64,000 nucleotides of DNA from Populus alba. Taxonomy: Eukaryota; Streptophyta; Magnoliopsida; Malpighiales; Salicaceae. The notes below the pieces were generated by a model. That model made no database searches. It was not told where the DNA came from and saw only the letters and a program-made list of their open reading frames with translations. The stretch covers positions 4,534,392 to 4,598,391 of the forward strand of contig NC_133297.1 in the NCBI RefSeq assembly GCF_005239225.2, read 5' to 3'. Below are positions 10,216 through 20,261 of this stretch, piece after piece (position 1 is the stretch's first letter; each line of letters starts with the position of its first letter). The translations under genes were made by a program, and so were the position numbers.

Positions 10216-12028
10216 GTGTCAGTTTCGGTGATCAATAAATGAACTCTTATATAAAATATACGACAAATTACAATGCACTTTCACAAGCTCTCGTTCGTTG
10301 GCTTCTTGATTGTTTTGTGTTAAAAAGGAAACAGACCTCTATGGGCTACAATACAACACTGAACCTGATGTTCGAGAAACAGTACCGAGTTCAATGGGCT
10401 ATCTGAGTCGTCATATTTCGAAACATATGATTACGTTACTGCTTACTGAGTTGGATGATCCGAACATCTGTCATCCGTTTCAGTCGAGTTTTTGAATTAC
10501 AAGAGCTGATAGAGTCAAGATATCAAAACTAAGTCAAGATATTTTACTATCTCTCGTCCCCAATTTTACAGAATATGCATCCCAAAGGCACCGGAGAAAG
10601 TTCTTGTTCTTTACCTTCATGTTTCTTTCCCTTGCGTTTTATGACAAGTAGCCAGCTGAAAGTCGGACCACCTCACTTTAAAAAGAGGCCCTACCCACCT
10701 GCAATGTCTTTTCCCATCTCGAGTCCTTATCTACTTTGGCCATTCTTTTCATGTGTTGCTGTGAAAAACGAATGCATGATTGCAAAAAAATCTTGTGGGG
10801 GTAATTAAGATTACAATGTACAGACAACCTATTCATGGGTCCCGGGGTTCCATGGTTTTCTCTATCTGTATTTATTTGGAAGAAAAATGACAGAACCTCG
10901 AAAGCCAAAAATTAGAATTTCATCTACACACGATTGACCGATTGATATTGACTCAAACCAATACGAAGTGATAGGTTTTTATAGATAATTAGCTTATCAT
11001 GTAGATAATATATATACACAAAGTTAATTTGGTCATTTCATTAAATTTGAAAAGTCAAGTTGTTTTAAGATGTAAATGGTAATTTTTTAGATTATAGCAA
11101 GTAACTATAATTAATTGGAATAAAAAATACCTCCAAAAGACAGGGACGTCACACGTTACGTGCCACCTAATCTTACAATTCTCTTTAATTCTTTGAAATG
11201 ATGGTGCTAATTTTGGTTTTCGAAAACAAATGGATAATCTTGCATAGATAATTATTAGGGTGAATAATATTTTTTTAATAAATATGAATTAACTGAATTA
11301 ATATTTTGAATTTATTATAAAAAATAATTATTAATTTTTTTAAAATAAATAAAATATTATCATTATTCATATAAAAAAAATATAAAAAGTAGAAACATAT
11401 TTCCACTCATCATTTGATTTTTAAAGATAAGCCAATAAGTTAAGCTAGCAAATATGAAAAAAAGAAAGAAAGGAAAAGCTAATAAACCCTCTAGGTCTGG
11501 GTTTCTAGCATTCTTTTTCCAATGTTACTAGTTTCATTCCTTTTGAGTTTAATATGATACTCTTTTATTATTGTTATTTTTTTTATATTGAAAAAGTTTT
11601 TAATTTGATTTTTTTATGATTTTATCCTTCAATATTTAATTAGTCGAGTTTTTAGTTTTTTAATTGAGCTTAATTTTATCTAGATTTTAACAAATTATAA
11701 GTTTGAGAGATTAATCTAGGTTTATTTATTTATTTTTGCTATTTTTAACCTCCTTTTCGTTTCATCCCCTAATATTTTTTTTTATCTTTGTTAAATTTAT
11801 ATTTTTTAAAAGAAATTTTATTTTTAAATTAAATTTATTTATTTTATCCTTCGATATTAAACTAGTTAGATGTCGAGTCTTCTTGGATGATGCCAAGTCT
11901 AAAATTTAATAAATTATAAGTTTGAGAGATTAATCCAAATTAAAAAGGTCACATGAAGTTTTTTTTTTTTCTTTAAATTTTATATTTGTTTCATCTTTTA
12001 ACATTTTTGCTTTTTCTTCTTGTTAGTG
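10216..12028. other. Spacer downstream of A1 (non-coding, duplicated)
   Basis: The block continues the A1 3' flank after the copia insertion and aligns with 20734-22560 after A2, 50999-51958 after A4 and part of 41840-42356 after A3. Open frames (10310-10495, 10575-10808) are not kept between copies. At about 12029 the sequence jumps to a B-gene tail, so much of the A-B spacer and nearly all of B were lost here. Confidence 0.65.
11590..11960. repeat. Imperfect tandem repeat, unit about 240 bp, in the A-B spacer
   Basis: Two units share the order 'ttttatcctt c(a/g)atatta' then 'taacaaattataagtttgagagattaatc' (about 11622-11720 and 11848-11935). The equivalent region after A2 (about 22130-23080) has about four units, so copy number differs between cassettes. 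Confidence 0.6.
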
Positions 12029-12122
12029 AAACATTTGGAGAAGTACTGCAACTGTTAGTGCACCTGTCTTGCTCCTCTTCACTCTTGTACAAACAATTTG
12101 AGCAGTCCTTTCCTTGCGCTAG
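12029..12122 (+). pseudogene. Tail of a type B DUF247 gene (B0), truncated
   Basis: Only the last ~90 coding bases of a B gene remain, matching 29143-29234 of B1 (membrane-anchor region up to the TAG at 12120-12122). Relative to B1, a TGA interrupts the anchor (caatttgagcag here, caatttgtgcag in B1). The 5' 95% of the gene is absent and the join to the spacer is at about 12029. Confidence 0.8.
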
Positions 12123-12247
12123 TACTCCAAGTGGACCAAGGTAGCCCCAATCCGGTGTCATTTTATTTCTCTCATTGTTGCCTTTTGTTGTATTGTTTGT
12201 GTACTTTCCGTTTCCTCTGCAGTTTTTCATTTTACTTGATGGTTCTG

Positions 12248-12520
12248 ATGGATGCTGTCTTCATTATCGAGTTCATCTTGCAGAATTCAACAAATTAATC
12301 TCCGTCGTAAAGAGTCCGGACCGTCTGAGAAAAGCAAAAATTATCTTATACAAAAGGACTTGATACCACTCGAAAATCAACTACCTTACTTCATTTCTTC
12401 AGCCTATCTATAACTACTCTGAACATCGCTACGTGCCTGCTGGCAAAACCTCATCCAAGGGAAGTAAGACATTTCACTGATTTGGTAAGGTGTTCTATAT
12501 TGTTGAGAAACAGTATGACA

Positions 12521-12560
<40 letters not shown>
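12248..12560 (+). pseudogene. DUF247 remnant C0 with GAT microsatellite
   Basis: The remnant encodes MDAVFIIEFILQNS, a match to the DAVFI.E..L.N motif, then LENQLPYF and a degraded form of the motif before HFTDLV, with stops and indels. It is a copy of C1 and C2. It ends in a (GAT)n run (12518-12560). All copies lack the same inner and flanking parts, so the gene was already broken before duplication. Confidence 0.7.
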
Positions 12561-12839
12561 GATCAATAGTGTAAAAGAAAAATCCAACTGCTTTTAGCAG
12601 AATATAACACTGCATTGGACCGACAAAAACTACTCGGAAAACAATCCTGTTACTACAGTAGCTTTAAACCGTCTGCTTCGAGCCTATAGAAGCAACTGTA
12701 TTGAAATAGACACCAATTATGCAGACCATATGGGAAACCATAACCAGATACTGACTGTAGTAATAAAACTAGATAAGCTGCTTTGGACCTAGAAGTGAAA
12801 TTATTGAACATACAGTCTGTATCAAAGTGAGGATCCGCA

Positions 12840-13205
12840 AAATATCACCTTCTTCCCATCCATGAATTCTGCAAAATATCTCAATTTCTGCTTCTCCATT
12901 GACAGTAATTCCTTACGGCCACAGTGAGCAGGGCCTAGTGAAACTACTCGTGGGGTGTAGGCTTTTGGTTCTATGCTTCGAAGTGAGCGGGGTACCTCGT
13001 AGATACAGTGCACGAGACATTTTCCAGGTTTGAACCTTGCTATCCCATCTGCTAGATCTTTTAGAACATTTGAAGCACTTGCCGCTTCAATCTCCTTTCC
13101 CGTGTTTGAAGCACTTGCCTTATCAATCCTGTTTTCATTATTTGAACGTGTTGCCATGCCAATATCCTTATTTGAAGCACTTGGGGAATTAATATCGTTT
13201 TCCAT
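12840..13205 (-). pseudogene. Truncated, diverged DUF247 gene D (N-terminal part only)
   Basis: The - strand frame starts at 13205. The first ~60 residues contain short Ser/Ala/Asn-rich repeats (SASNK, SASNTG, SASNV). They are followed by DUF247 N-terminal motifs: CIYEVPRSLR, AYTPRVVSLGP, and MEKQKLRYFAEF. Homology stops about 105-110 residues in, near 12875, and the frame closes at 12822, so the remaining three quarters of the domain are missing. The sequence is clearly distinct from types A and B. A leader exon and promoter remain upstream on the - strand, so it may still be transcribed. Confidence 0.8.
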
Positions 13206-13224
13206 TTGTCAACAGATTTTTTTC

Positions 13225-14358
13225 CTGGAGAGACAGCCAATTGAATCACTGGCGATAAAAATATATCTCCAAATCAAGTGTACCATGGTTGCTACAATCT
13301 TCCATTCATTTCAATTCACATTTAAAACGATCGATTTATTTTTGTTTTCCAGCCACTCTTAACAAGTTTTAAGACCAGATCAAACAAATCAAAACAACGG
13401 TACCATGGAGAAGAGTTCAACTTTTGTATGTCCCTTTCAATCTAACTTCTATTCAGTACCATTTACTTGAATATATACTATTTATTAGAATTGCAGTGTT
13501 GATCATCTTTCTAACTTTATTTATACTTCTAGAATCCATTTTCACTTTTTGCACAACATGTCTCACAAAATTAATTTTTTTATGAAAAACACTTAAAAAA
13601 TTAAAAATGAATATTAAAGCTTAGATGTGCAAGTCAGGCTCAATCTTTATTAATGTGTTTATTATTATAATAGTGATTATTTTTTAAAGTATTTTTTTTA
13701 AAAAAATATATATAAAAAATATTTTTTTATTTTTTAAAACTTATTGTTAACTTCAACATACAAAAACAATTTAAAAAACATTAAAATAAATTAATTTTAA
13801 TAAAAAAAGCCAAAACAGTTTTCTGCCCAGTATAGAACCGTTTTGGAATATTTATTGCTGAAGCAATGCAATTGCCGTTTCCGAAGGAAAGCTGCGTGCT
13901 GGGATATTTCTACGTACACAATTCCTTCGGAAGTAGTATGTATGGATATCCTACACAGCTTATCAGCTGTGATCTTACGAGAGAATCTTAATCTTTCGTT
14001 ATAGTGGAGCAATTAACCTTGCAGGGTAGGGGAGATCAGCCAAGTAATCGAGAACTCATGAGGGTTAAAGCCTAAAAGACGAACTTTATTTATCATTAAG
14101 AAGTAAGAACCGCTAAATTAAGGCTTAATTGAAAACTTTAAACAAATATATATGGTGAAACAAAAGATGAACATGAACAGAAAGAAAAAAGAACACTAAA
14201 AGTAGCTAGTGCGTCAAGAACCTAAGTGCCTTTACCCGAGGAAAACAATTGTTTTGTTGTAAGCAGCACACAGCCCCTTCCCTGGATATTGCTATACTGA
14301 TCTGTTGAATGCAGCCTCCCTCTCTCACTCTCTCTGTCTCACTAATATGTATAATATA
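13225..14358 (-). promoter_or_regulatory. Leader exon, 5'UTR intron and TATA region of gene D
   Basis: On the - strand, 14314-14291 matches the A-gene leader (ctgcattcaacgtatcagtatagc with two changes) and CT-rich DNA takes the place of its GA tract. A TATA-like TATATTATA lies at about 14356-14347. The base pair aligned to the A-gene donor is GC (14229-14228), but a good GTAAAG donor lies at 14235. The acceptor CTCTCCAG ends at 13225, 19 nt before the ATG. D therefore shares the gene architecture of type A. Confidence 0.55.
13640..13800. repeat. Short AT-rich dispersed repeat (MITE-like)
   Basis: One of several related 130-250 bp elements made of A- and T-runs around a core like 'taacttcaacata'. 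Others are at about 17290-17570, 32930-33110, 33335-33480, 34020-34200, 35690-35880 and 45050-45265. I could not fix terminal repeats or target duplications by eye. Confidence 0.45.
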
Positions 14359-14513
14359 CGAGTAGTATTCTTCTCTCTCTAGTTGTCATTGTTTCTCTCT
14401 CGTTTGGAAATTACCGTCTTTTCATTTTTTTTTAGCTTCCATCCATGGCTTTTCATAGTTTTTAATATCATAGTTTTTTTCACGCTTAACTCTACGTAAC
14501 TTTATAGTTATTT

Positions 14514-16146
14514 TCAAAAGGGAATGAAGACATTGATCTAAGAAATGCATTTTTTTTTGTTTTAAAATCCAAATCTTTCTAACTCTTACGGATATTGATT
14601 TTAACTATTATATGAATAAATAAAAATTAGTTTTTGAAATTACCCCCACAACAACATGCGGGCGGAAAAGCTACTGTAATCTAATCAAGAACGATGACAA
14701 GACCATTCTATTATATTACTAACAAAGACCAAGTGAATGACTTCTACATGATAACGGGACGGATTGATAAAGAAAGGCAAAGCTGTCTGTATCCATTGTG
14801 GGTTACTCTCTCTCTCTTTCGAACAACAGTGCGTGTGGTGGGGAAGGGACTTTGAATTTTTGTGAACGATGATAATCAAATGTGGTGGTATTTGATTATG
14901 ATATTATCTGAAAATATTTTTATTTTAAAAAATAAAATTTATTTATATAAAAAATAAAAAAATATATAGATAAATTAGAATAATATTTTCAAAATTAAAT
15001 ATCTATAAAATAACTTTTAAAAAATATTTATTCAAAAAAGGTTAAATGAGCACACAAAAAAAATTATAGATAAAGGATTGAAACGTAAATTAACAAATTA
15101 TTTTTTAAAAAATACATATTAAAAAAATAATAAATAAAATAAAAATTAACGTGGTTTGATTTAACTTATTAAATTTATATCTAGATGATAAACTCAACTG
15201 GATTTAATAAATTTTTTTTTATGAATTTATGTTTAATTTAAATATATATAAAAAAAACAAAAAAGGCCAAAAAACTTGAGCCCGGGAGCCCTACGGAATA
15301 GCCCCTTGTAATGAAGAACCTATTGGCACGTGGGTGGGGGCTTCAAGCCAAGACCTTGGACTTATTTTATTTTATTTTTTTAACTTTTTAAAGGGTTGGA
15401 CATCATTTTTTTTTTTTAAATACGTGAGCAGTAAGTCAAGGGGCAAACAACATTTTATCTACGAGTTTAAATTTCAACTACCATTATATCTATAAATCTA
15501 GATTCCAACCACCATTATAATAGCTAAAAAAATCAGGTTAGTATTTTATTTTTCCTCATAAATCTAATTTCTAAGTTTTTTGAATCCAAAACACCTTATC
15601 AACATCTTGGAACACTTAAAAACTAATGGTATAAATTATATTATTTTTAAAGATTAAGAATCTATATGTATTCTTTGTAAAAACCCTAGCATGCCATCTA
15701 TTTTTGATGTATTTTTCATTTCAGCTCCTTTTTTTCAATTCCATAATTTCCATAATTTTCCATCTATTTCACCTCTATATATATCATCTCATCAGCCTCT
15801 CGAGAGTCGACTTCTTTCAGATAGAAGAATATTACTACCAGTCAAGATCGAGGGAGCAATGAGCTGGATCCATCTTTGCTTCTTGAAAATGACCCATGTC
15901 GAGAAAATACAGAGGAGATGGAGAATTAATTGATGGAGAGCAATGCAATCAGCTTTCAAAAAGAGAGTAGTTTATCTTGCCCTCCCTCCTGAAGCTTCAA
16001 ATGAAATGGATCTTTAATGTCGTCGTTGTAAGGCCAAACTCGGTAACTATACCGAGACATGGATCAACTTTTTTTTTTTCTTTCTAAAAACAAATTAAAA
16101 TTTAAAATGTTATTATTTTATTAATAAAAATAGACAATGTTTTAAC
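14514..16146. other. Downstream block of cassette 1 (duplicated, mostly non-coding)
   Basis: It aligns with 30080-31013 (after C1) and 55510-57468 (after C2), from 'gggaatgaagacattgatc' onward. The sequence 12603-14513, which holds gene D, is absent from the other two copies. I see no certain gene. A conserved inner part is listed separately. Confidence 0.65.
15796..16056 (+). other. Conserved block with small open frame and hairpin
   Basis: This block is about 95% identical by eye to 57144-57403, more alike than the DNA around it. It carries a frame of about 45 codons starting in ctcgagagtcgac with a stop at the same place in both copies (TGA here, TAA in the other). Most differences change the amino acid. 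It ends in CTCGGTAACTATACCGAG (16039-16056), a 7-bp stem with a 4-base loop. I do not recognise the product. It could be an exon remnant or a non-coding RNA. Confidence 0.35.
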
Positions 16147-17705
16147 CAAGCAAAGTTCTTATCTTCTTCGAGTTATTGAGTTAAACCATAAGTCAGCTAG
16201 ATATTACTTACTAGTTTATCACTTATCTTTTTGCACCAGGTTGGACATAATTTTTTTGGAATATAAAAAAAAAATCTAGATCATCAGAAACTTTTAAGCA
16301 TTATCATTAAATTTAGTATAATTGTTTAAATTTGAAAATCTTAATTTAACTATTTTTTTAAATATTTAACTAGTGTTTCAAGCTCGCAACATAAATTATG
16401 TACTCAATTGACTTTGATTTTTTTTTTATTTAATGATAGAAAACATAAAAATTGATTTATCATTAACTCAATATTTAAAGATAAAATTTAATAAAAATAT
16501 CAAATTAAATGATGCAATTAAAAAAGGGGCAAAAGATATAAACAAAAGAGCCAAAAAAATCTTGACCCGAATCTTTGATTAATATTTAGCTAACATATGT
16601 CAAACCTGTGATTCGAGTTGTGGACTTTATTATGTTGATTTAAAAAAAAAAATTATTATATGATAAAATAAAATCTAATTTACTATTAACCCAATATCAA
16701 TGATAAAATTTAATAAAAAATTCATACTAAATAATGAAATTTTTTTAAAAACAAAACAATATAAAAAAGTTAAAAATCCCAACCTGTCTTTTTAATGAAT
16801 ATTTAATTAACTCATTAAAGCTATAATTTGAGTTATGAACTTTATTGGTTTTATTCAAGTTTTTAATTTTATTATATAATAAAAAAATATAAAAATTAAT
16901 TTATTATCAAGAAAACCAAGATTGAATAAAAACCCTTTAATGATAGGAGTATAAAAAAAATATATATCCAAGAAAAAAAGCCCAGTCACCCTCAGCTTGT
17001 TCATAGAAGCCAGGAATGCGAACCTGAAAGTCGTCTCTGTTTGATTTAAAAAAAATAACAGCCACTGGCTTCTTTGCTACTGAATTCTCGATCGAAGAAG
17101 CAAAATTAAGAAAAAAAATCGAATCCAAAACAGGAGTTAGTTGAATTTGTTTTGACAAAGAGAGAAAAGGATAGTTAAACACAAAACAAGGAGAGAGTTT
17201 TTCAATGGGGAACTTTTGACGAAAAAAAAAAGATATTTCGGCGAGATTGATATTTTGATGTAAATTGCTGGGTCACAAATTGATTATGAATATTAAGTTT
17301 TGTTTGGTAACGCGGTATTCAATTCTCCGTGTATTTATAAAATATTATTTTGATGTATGTTTAAAATTATAGTTATAATTGTTTTTTAAAATATTTTTTA
17401 TTAAAAAAATATGTCAATAATTTTTTTTTATTTTTAAAAAATTATTTTTAAGATTAACATATTAAAATAATTTAAAAACATCAAAATATATTAATTCAAA
17501 AAAAAATTAAATTTTCTTAAAAATACTTTTTGAAATGCAGCGCTAAACACGCTGCCACATTAAAATAACCGTGAATCCTCTCATTTTGACATTTTTATCC
17601 CGAGACTTTTTTCATTTAATCTTTTTTTTATATATATATCTAATCCCGTTAGATAAAGTTTTAAATTATTGTAGAAACACAAAATTAAAAATAGAAGGAT
17701 CATAA
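16147..17705. other. Non-duplicated AT-rich segment with tandem repeats
   Basis: At 16147 the similarity to cassette 4's downstream block ends, and at 17706 similarity to block U starts. Between them, about 16380-16920 holds roughly 235-bp imperfect tandem repeats (recurring 'taactcaatat..aaaatttaataaaa' and 'gagttgtggactttatt'). 17290-17570 is a dispersed AT-rich repeat. The 81-codon - strand frame at 16937-17182 shows no known motif. Confidence 0.5.
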
Positions 17706-17881
17706 TAAACTAGTTTTATGGGGGCTAGCTTGGTATAACTAGTCTAGTTTCAGAAGGATTCCAAATTAAACTTGTAAGGTTTTGTTTGGGTTAGAGAAAC
17801 AAATTATTTTAAAAAAATTAATTTTTAATTTTTTTTTTTTTTTGTATGGTTATGATATTCGGTGAAATTGATACCATGGAT

Positions 17882-17948
17882 GCGTCACTATGGAGGCGTC
17901 ACCATGGGTCAACCCGCTGTACCCCCAAGGTCTGATAGCTGTATAAAA
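17882..17948 (+). promoter_or_regulatory. Core promoter of A2
   Basis: GCGTCA at 17882-17887 and 17896-17901, GGTCAA at 17907-17912 and TATAAAA at 17942-17948, with the same spacing as A1. Similarity to the other U blocks begins at about 17706, so only the promoter-proximal ~180 bp of block U is kept here. Confidence 0.6.
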
Positions 17949-18081
17949 GAGTGCTATCACCTTACTAAAGAGCATCACAAAACACAAAGACAGACACAGA
18001 GACAGACACACAGAGAGAGACTGCATTCAACGTATCAGTATAGCTTCCAGGAAATCTAGAGACCCTGCTTCTCAGGTTAAG

Positions 18082-18877
18082 GTACTTGGGTTCTTCATAC
18101 ACTAGTTTTTTTTCCTGTTCATACTCCCTTGTTTCATTATTTCTGTTCCAACAACCGAGAACGTTTAAAGCTCCCAAATCATTGAAGGTTTCTTAATTTC
18201 AGTGTTACAAAGCTCACATGGTATGCATTAACAATAAACCTTCGATCACCTTTGTAACCTGAAATGGTCAGGGTTTTCGCCTTTCCCCCACTTACTTTGC
18301 AAGGGATGAAGTTCGGTTATAGTTTTTTTTTATTACTCCATGTATTCCTATTAAAGTTTGGTTGTAGTTCTTTTTTTCTAGCTCAAAACATCAAGTTCTA
18401 TAATACTAGGCTGCTAGCTGCTTGTTTGTTTTAGTACCTTCTCCTTCTTCTAGCTAACTCGGGGCACCTACATGATGCTTGAGGAAGAACTCTTGGCTGT
18501 ACATATATATACAATATCTAGGTTCAGAAACCCCCAATTTCCATGATATATGGAACATTATGCTATACAAACACTGAACCGTGTATTTTACTGAAAATCT
18601 AATATGGCTGGTTTGGTTAGTAGAAGAAACCGAGCAAGCAACTAGTTGCTCCAAACGATCCACTGTGATAAAAAGCTTGAGATGTTATGAAAGCCAGACT
18701 CCTGATAAATTTGATGTTTTGCATAGTATTGACTTATAGACCGGTGTATAATTTATATATAAAATTCGATGTTTTGAGATGCCATGAAAGTTTTTGCTAG
18801 TGAGTATGTATAGAATTATTTTGAGAAGTTAATTTTATTGCTAGTGGTGACTCTTGTTTTATTTGTCATGCGAGCAG
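18082..18877 (+). other. 5'UTR intron of A2 (predicted)
   Basis: Donor AAG|GTACTT at 18082 and acceptor GCGAGCAG ending at 18877, 13 nt before the ATG. 796 bp, collinear with the A1 intron. Confidence 0.6.
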
Positions 18878-18890
18878 AAAACTTCCACAA

Positions 18891-20261
18891 ATGGAAGAAA
18901 ATGAGTTATCAAACTCTATGAATCATAACGAAAAACCATGCAAAGATATTGCAATTGAAATTCCAAAGGACTTAATTCCAGAGGGCTTGGAGACTACCTT
19001 TCGGCGAGAGGAATGTATCTACAAAGCTCCAGCTGCACTTTGCGATTCAAACAGAGCTTGCTACATTCCTCGGGTAATTTCTATAGGTCCTTTTCACCAT
19101 GGTAATGAAAAACTGATGCCTATGGAAATTCAGAAACAAAGATATCTGAAAGAATTCTGTAAGAGATTGGGAGGGGAAACAAAGGAGCAAGAATCTTTGA
19201 AAGTACTTTGGGGGACCATTCAAAGTCTTGAAGATAAAATCAAACGCTGTTATGCAGATAATACCTTTGTTGATTTTCCTAGAGATGATGATAAGTTTGT
19301 GAAGATGATTCTGTTCGATGCAGTGTTCATCTTCGAGCTCTTCTTGAAGAATTATGAAGAAGATATGCCCGATCACAAACCATATCAAGATGATTTCATC
19401 ATAGCCAAACCCTGGCTGAGAGCTGCGATTCAACTGGACTTGATATTGCTTGAAAATCAGCTTCCATTCTTCTTTCTCAAGAAATTATATAGGCTTGCCA
19501 TCGAGGAAACAAAGCACAATTATCCTTCTTTTCTGGACCTTTCCTGCCACTACTTTAAGAAGTACGGTAAGAACAAAACCAAGCCATATGAAACCAAGCC
19601 ATATGAAACCGAGCTTTATAAGCCGTTGCATTTCACTGATTTGGTAAGACATTTTCTATCCTTCAAGCACCCGCAGCTATTAGAATCACGAGATGGAAAG
19701 CAAGTTAAAAATCTTTATAGCGCAACCATGCTGCACCAAGCAGGAATTAAGTTCAAGGCATTGCCTGATGAATCCTTGCTTGACATAAGAGCCTGGAAGG
19801 AAACTGAGAAAACAGTCAAGAAAGGGGAGTTGCATATGCCACCACTTGAAATCGACAACAGCACCGAATGTCTCTTCCGAAACCTCATGGCCTTGGAACA
19901 GTGTCATTATCCAAGACAAGAGTTTATCTGCCATTATGTTAAGCTATTGGATTTTCTTGTGGACGTTGAAAAGGATGTGGATTTGCTCATTGAAAATAAG
20001 GTTATTGTTAGCAGGCTTGGTGACAGTAAAGCTGTGGCGGAGCTTATTAACAAACTTTGCCTGGAAATAGTAGAAGTTACTTCTGGTTATGATGCTCTCT
20101 CCCAACTGCTGAATGATTACTACGAGAGCTCTTGGAACAAAAACAAGGCATACTTGGTTAGTGTGTATTTCCAAAATGTTTGGATTGGTACTGGAACTGT
20201 TATTGGATTAATCATCCTAGCCATCACCGTGGCGCGGTTTATCCTATTCTTTTTCCGCTAG
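18891..20261 (+). CDS. DUF247 (UPF0481) protein, type A, copy A2
   Basis: A 456-aa intact paralogue of A1 with all the family landmarks (ECIYKAPAAL, VISIGPFHHG, DAVFIFELFLKN, LLENQLPFF, LHFTDLV, ECLFRNLMALEQCHYP) and the C-terminal hydrophobic anchor ending FFFR. Compared with A1 it has five extra residues from a 15-bp tandem duplication (KPYET twice) just before LHFTDLV, at about 19580-19612. The N-terminus also differs (NSMNHNEKPCKDIAIEIPKD). It is the only A gene here still followed by an intact B gene (B1), about 7.4 kb downstream. Function unknown; probably a membrane-anchored protein with its bulk on the cytoplasmic side (inference). Confidence 0.93.
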   Translation: MEENELSNSMNHNEKPCKDIAIEIPKDLIPEGLETTFRREECIYKAPAALCDSNRACYIPRVISIGPFHHGNEKLMPMEIQKQRYLKEFCKRLGGETKEQESLKVLWGTIQSLEDKIKRCYADNTFVDFPRDDDKFVKMILFDAVFIFELFLKNYEEDMPDHKPYQDDFIIAKPWLRAAIQLDLILLENQLPFFFLKKLYRLAIEETKHNYPSFLDLSCHYFKKYGKNKTKPYETKPYETELYKPLHFTDLVRHFLSFKHPQLLESRDGKQVKNLYSATMLHQAGIKFKALPDESLLDIRAWKETEKTVKKGELHMPPLEIDNSTECLFRNLMALEQCHYPRQEFICHYVKLLDFLVDVEKDVDLLIENKVIVSRLGDSKAVAELINKLCLEIVEVTSGYDALSQLLNDYYESSWNKNKAYLVSVYFQNVWIGTGTVIGLIILAITVARFILFFFR

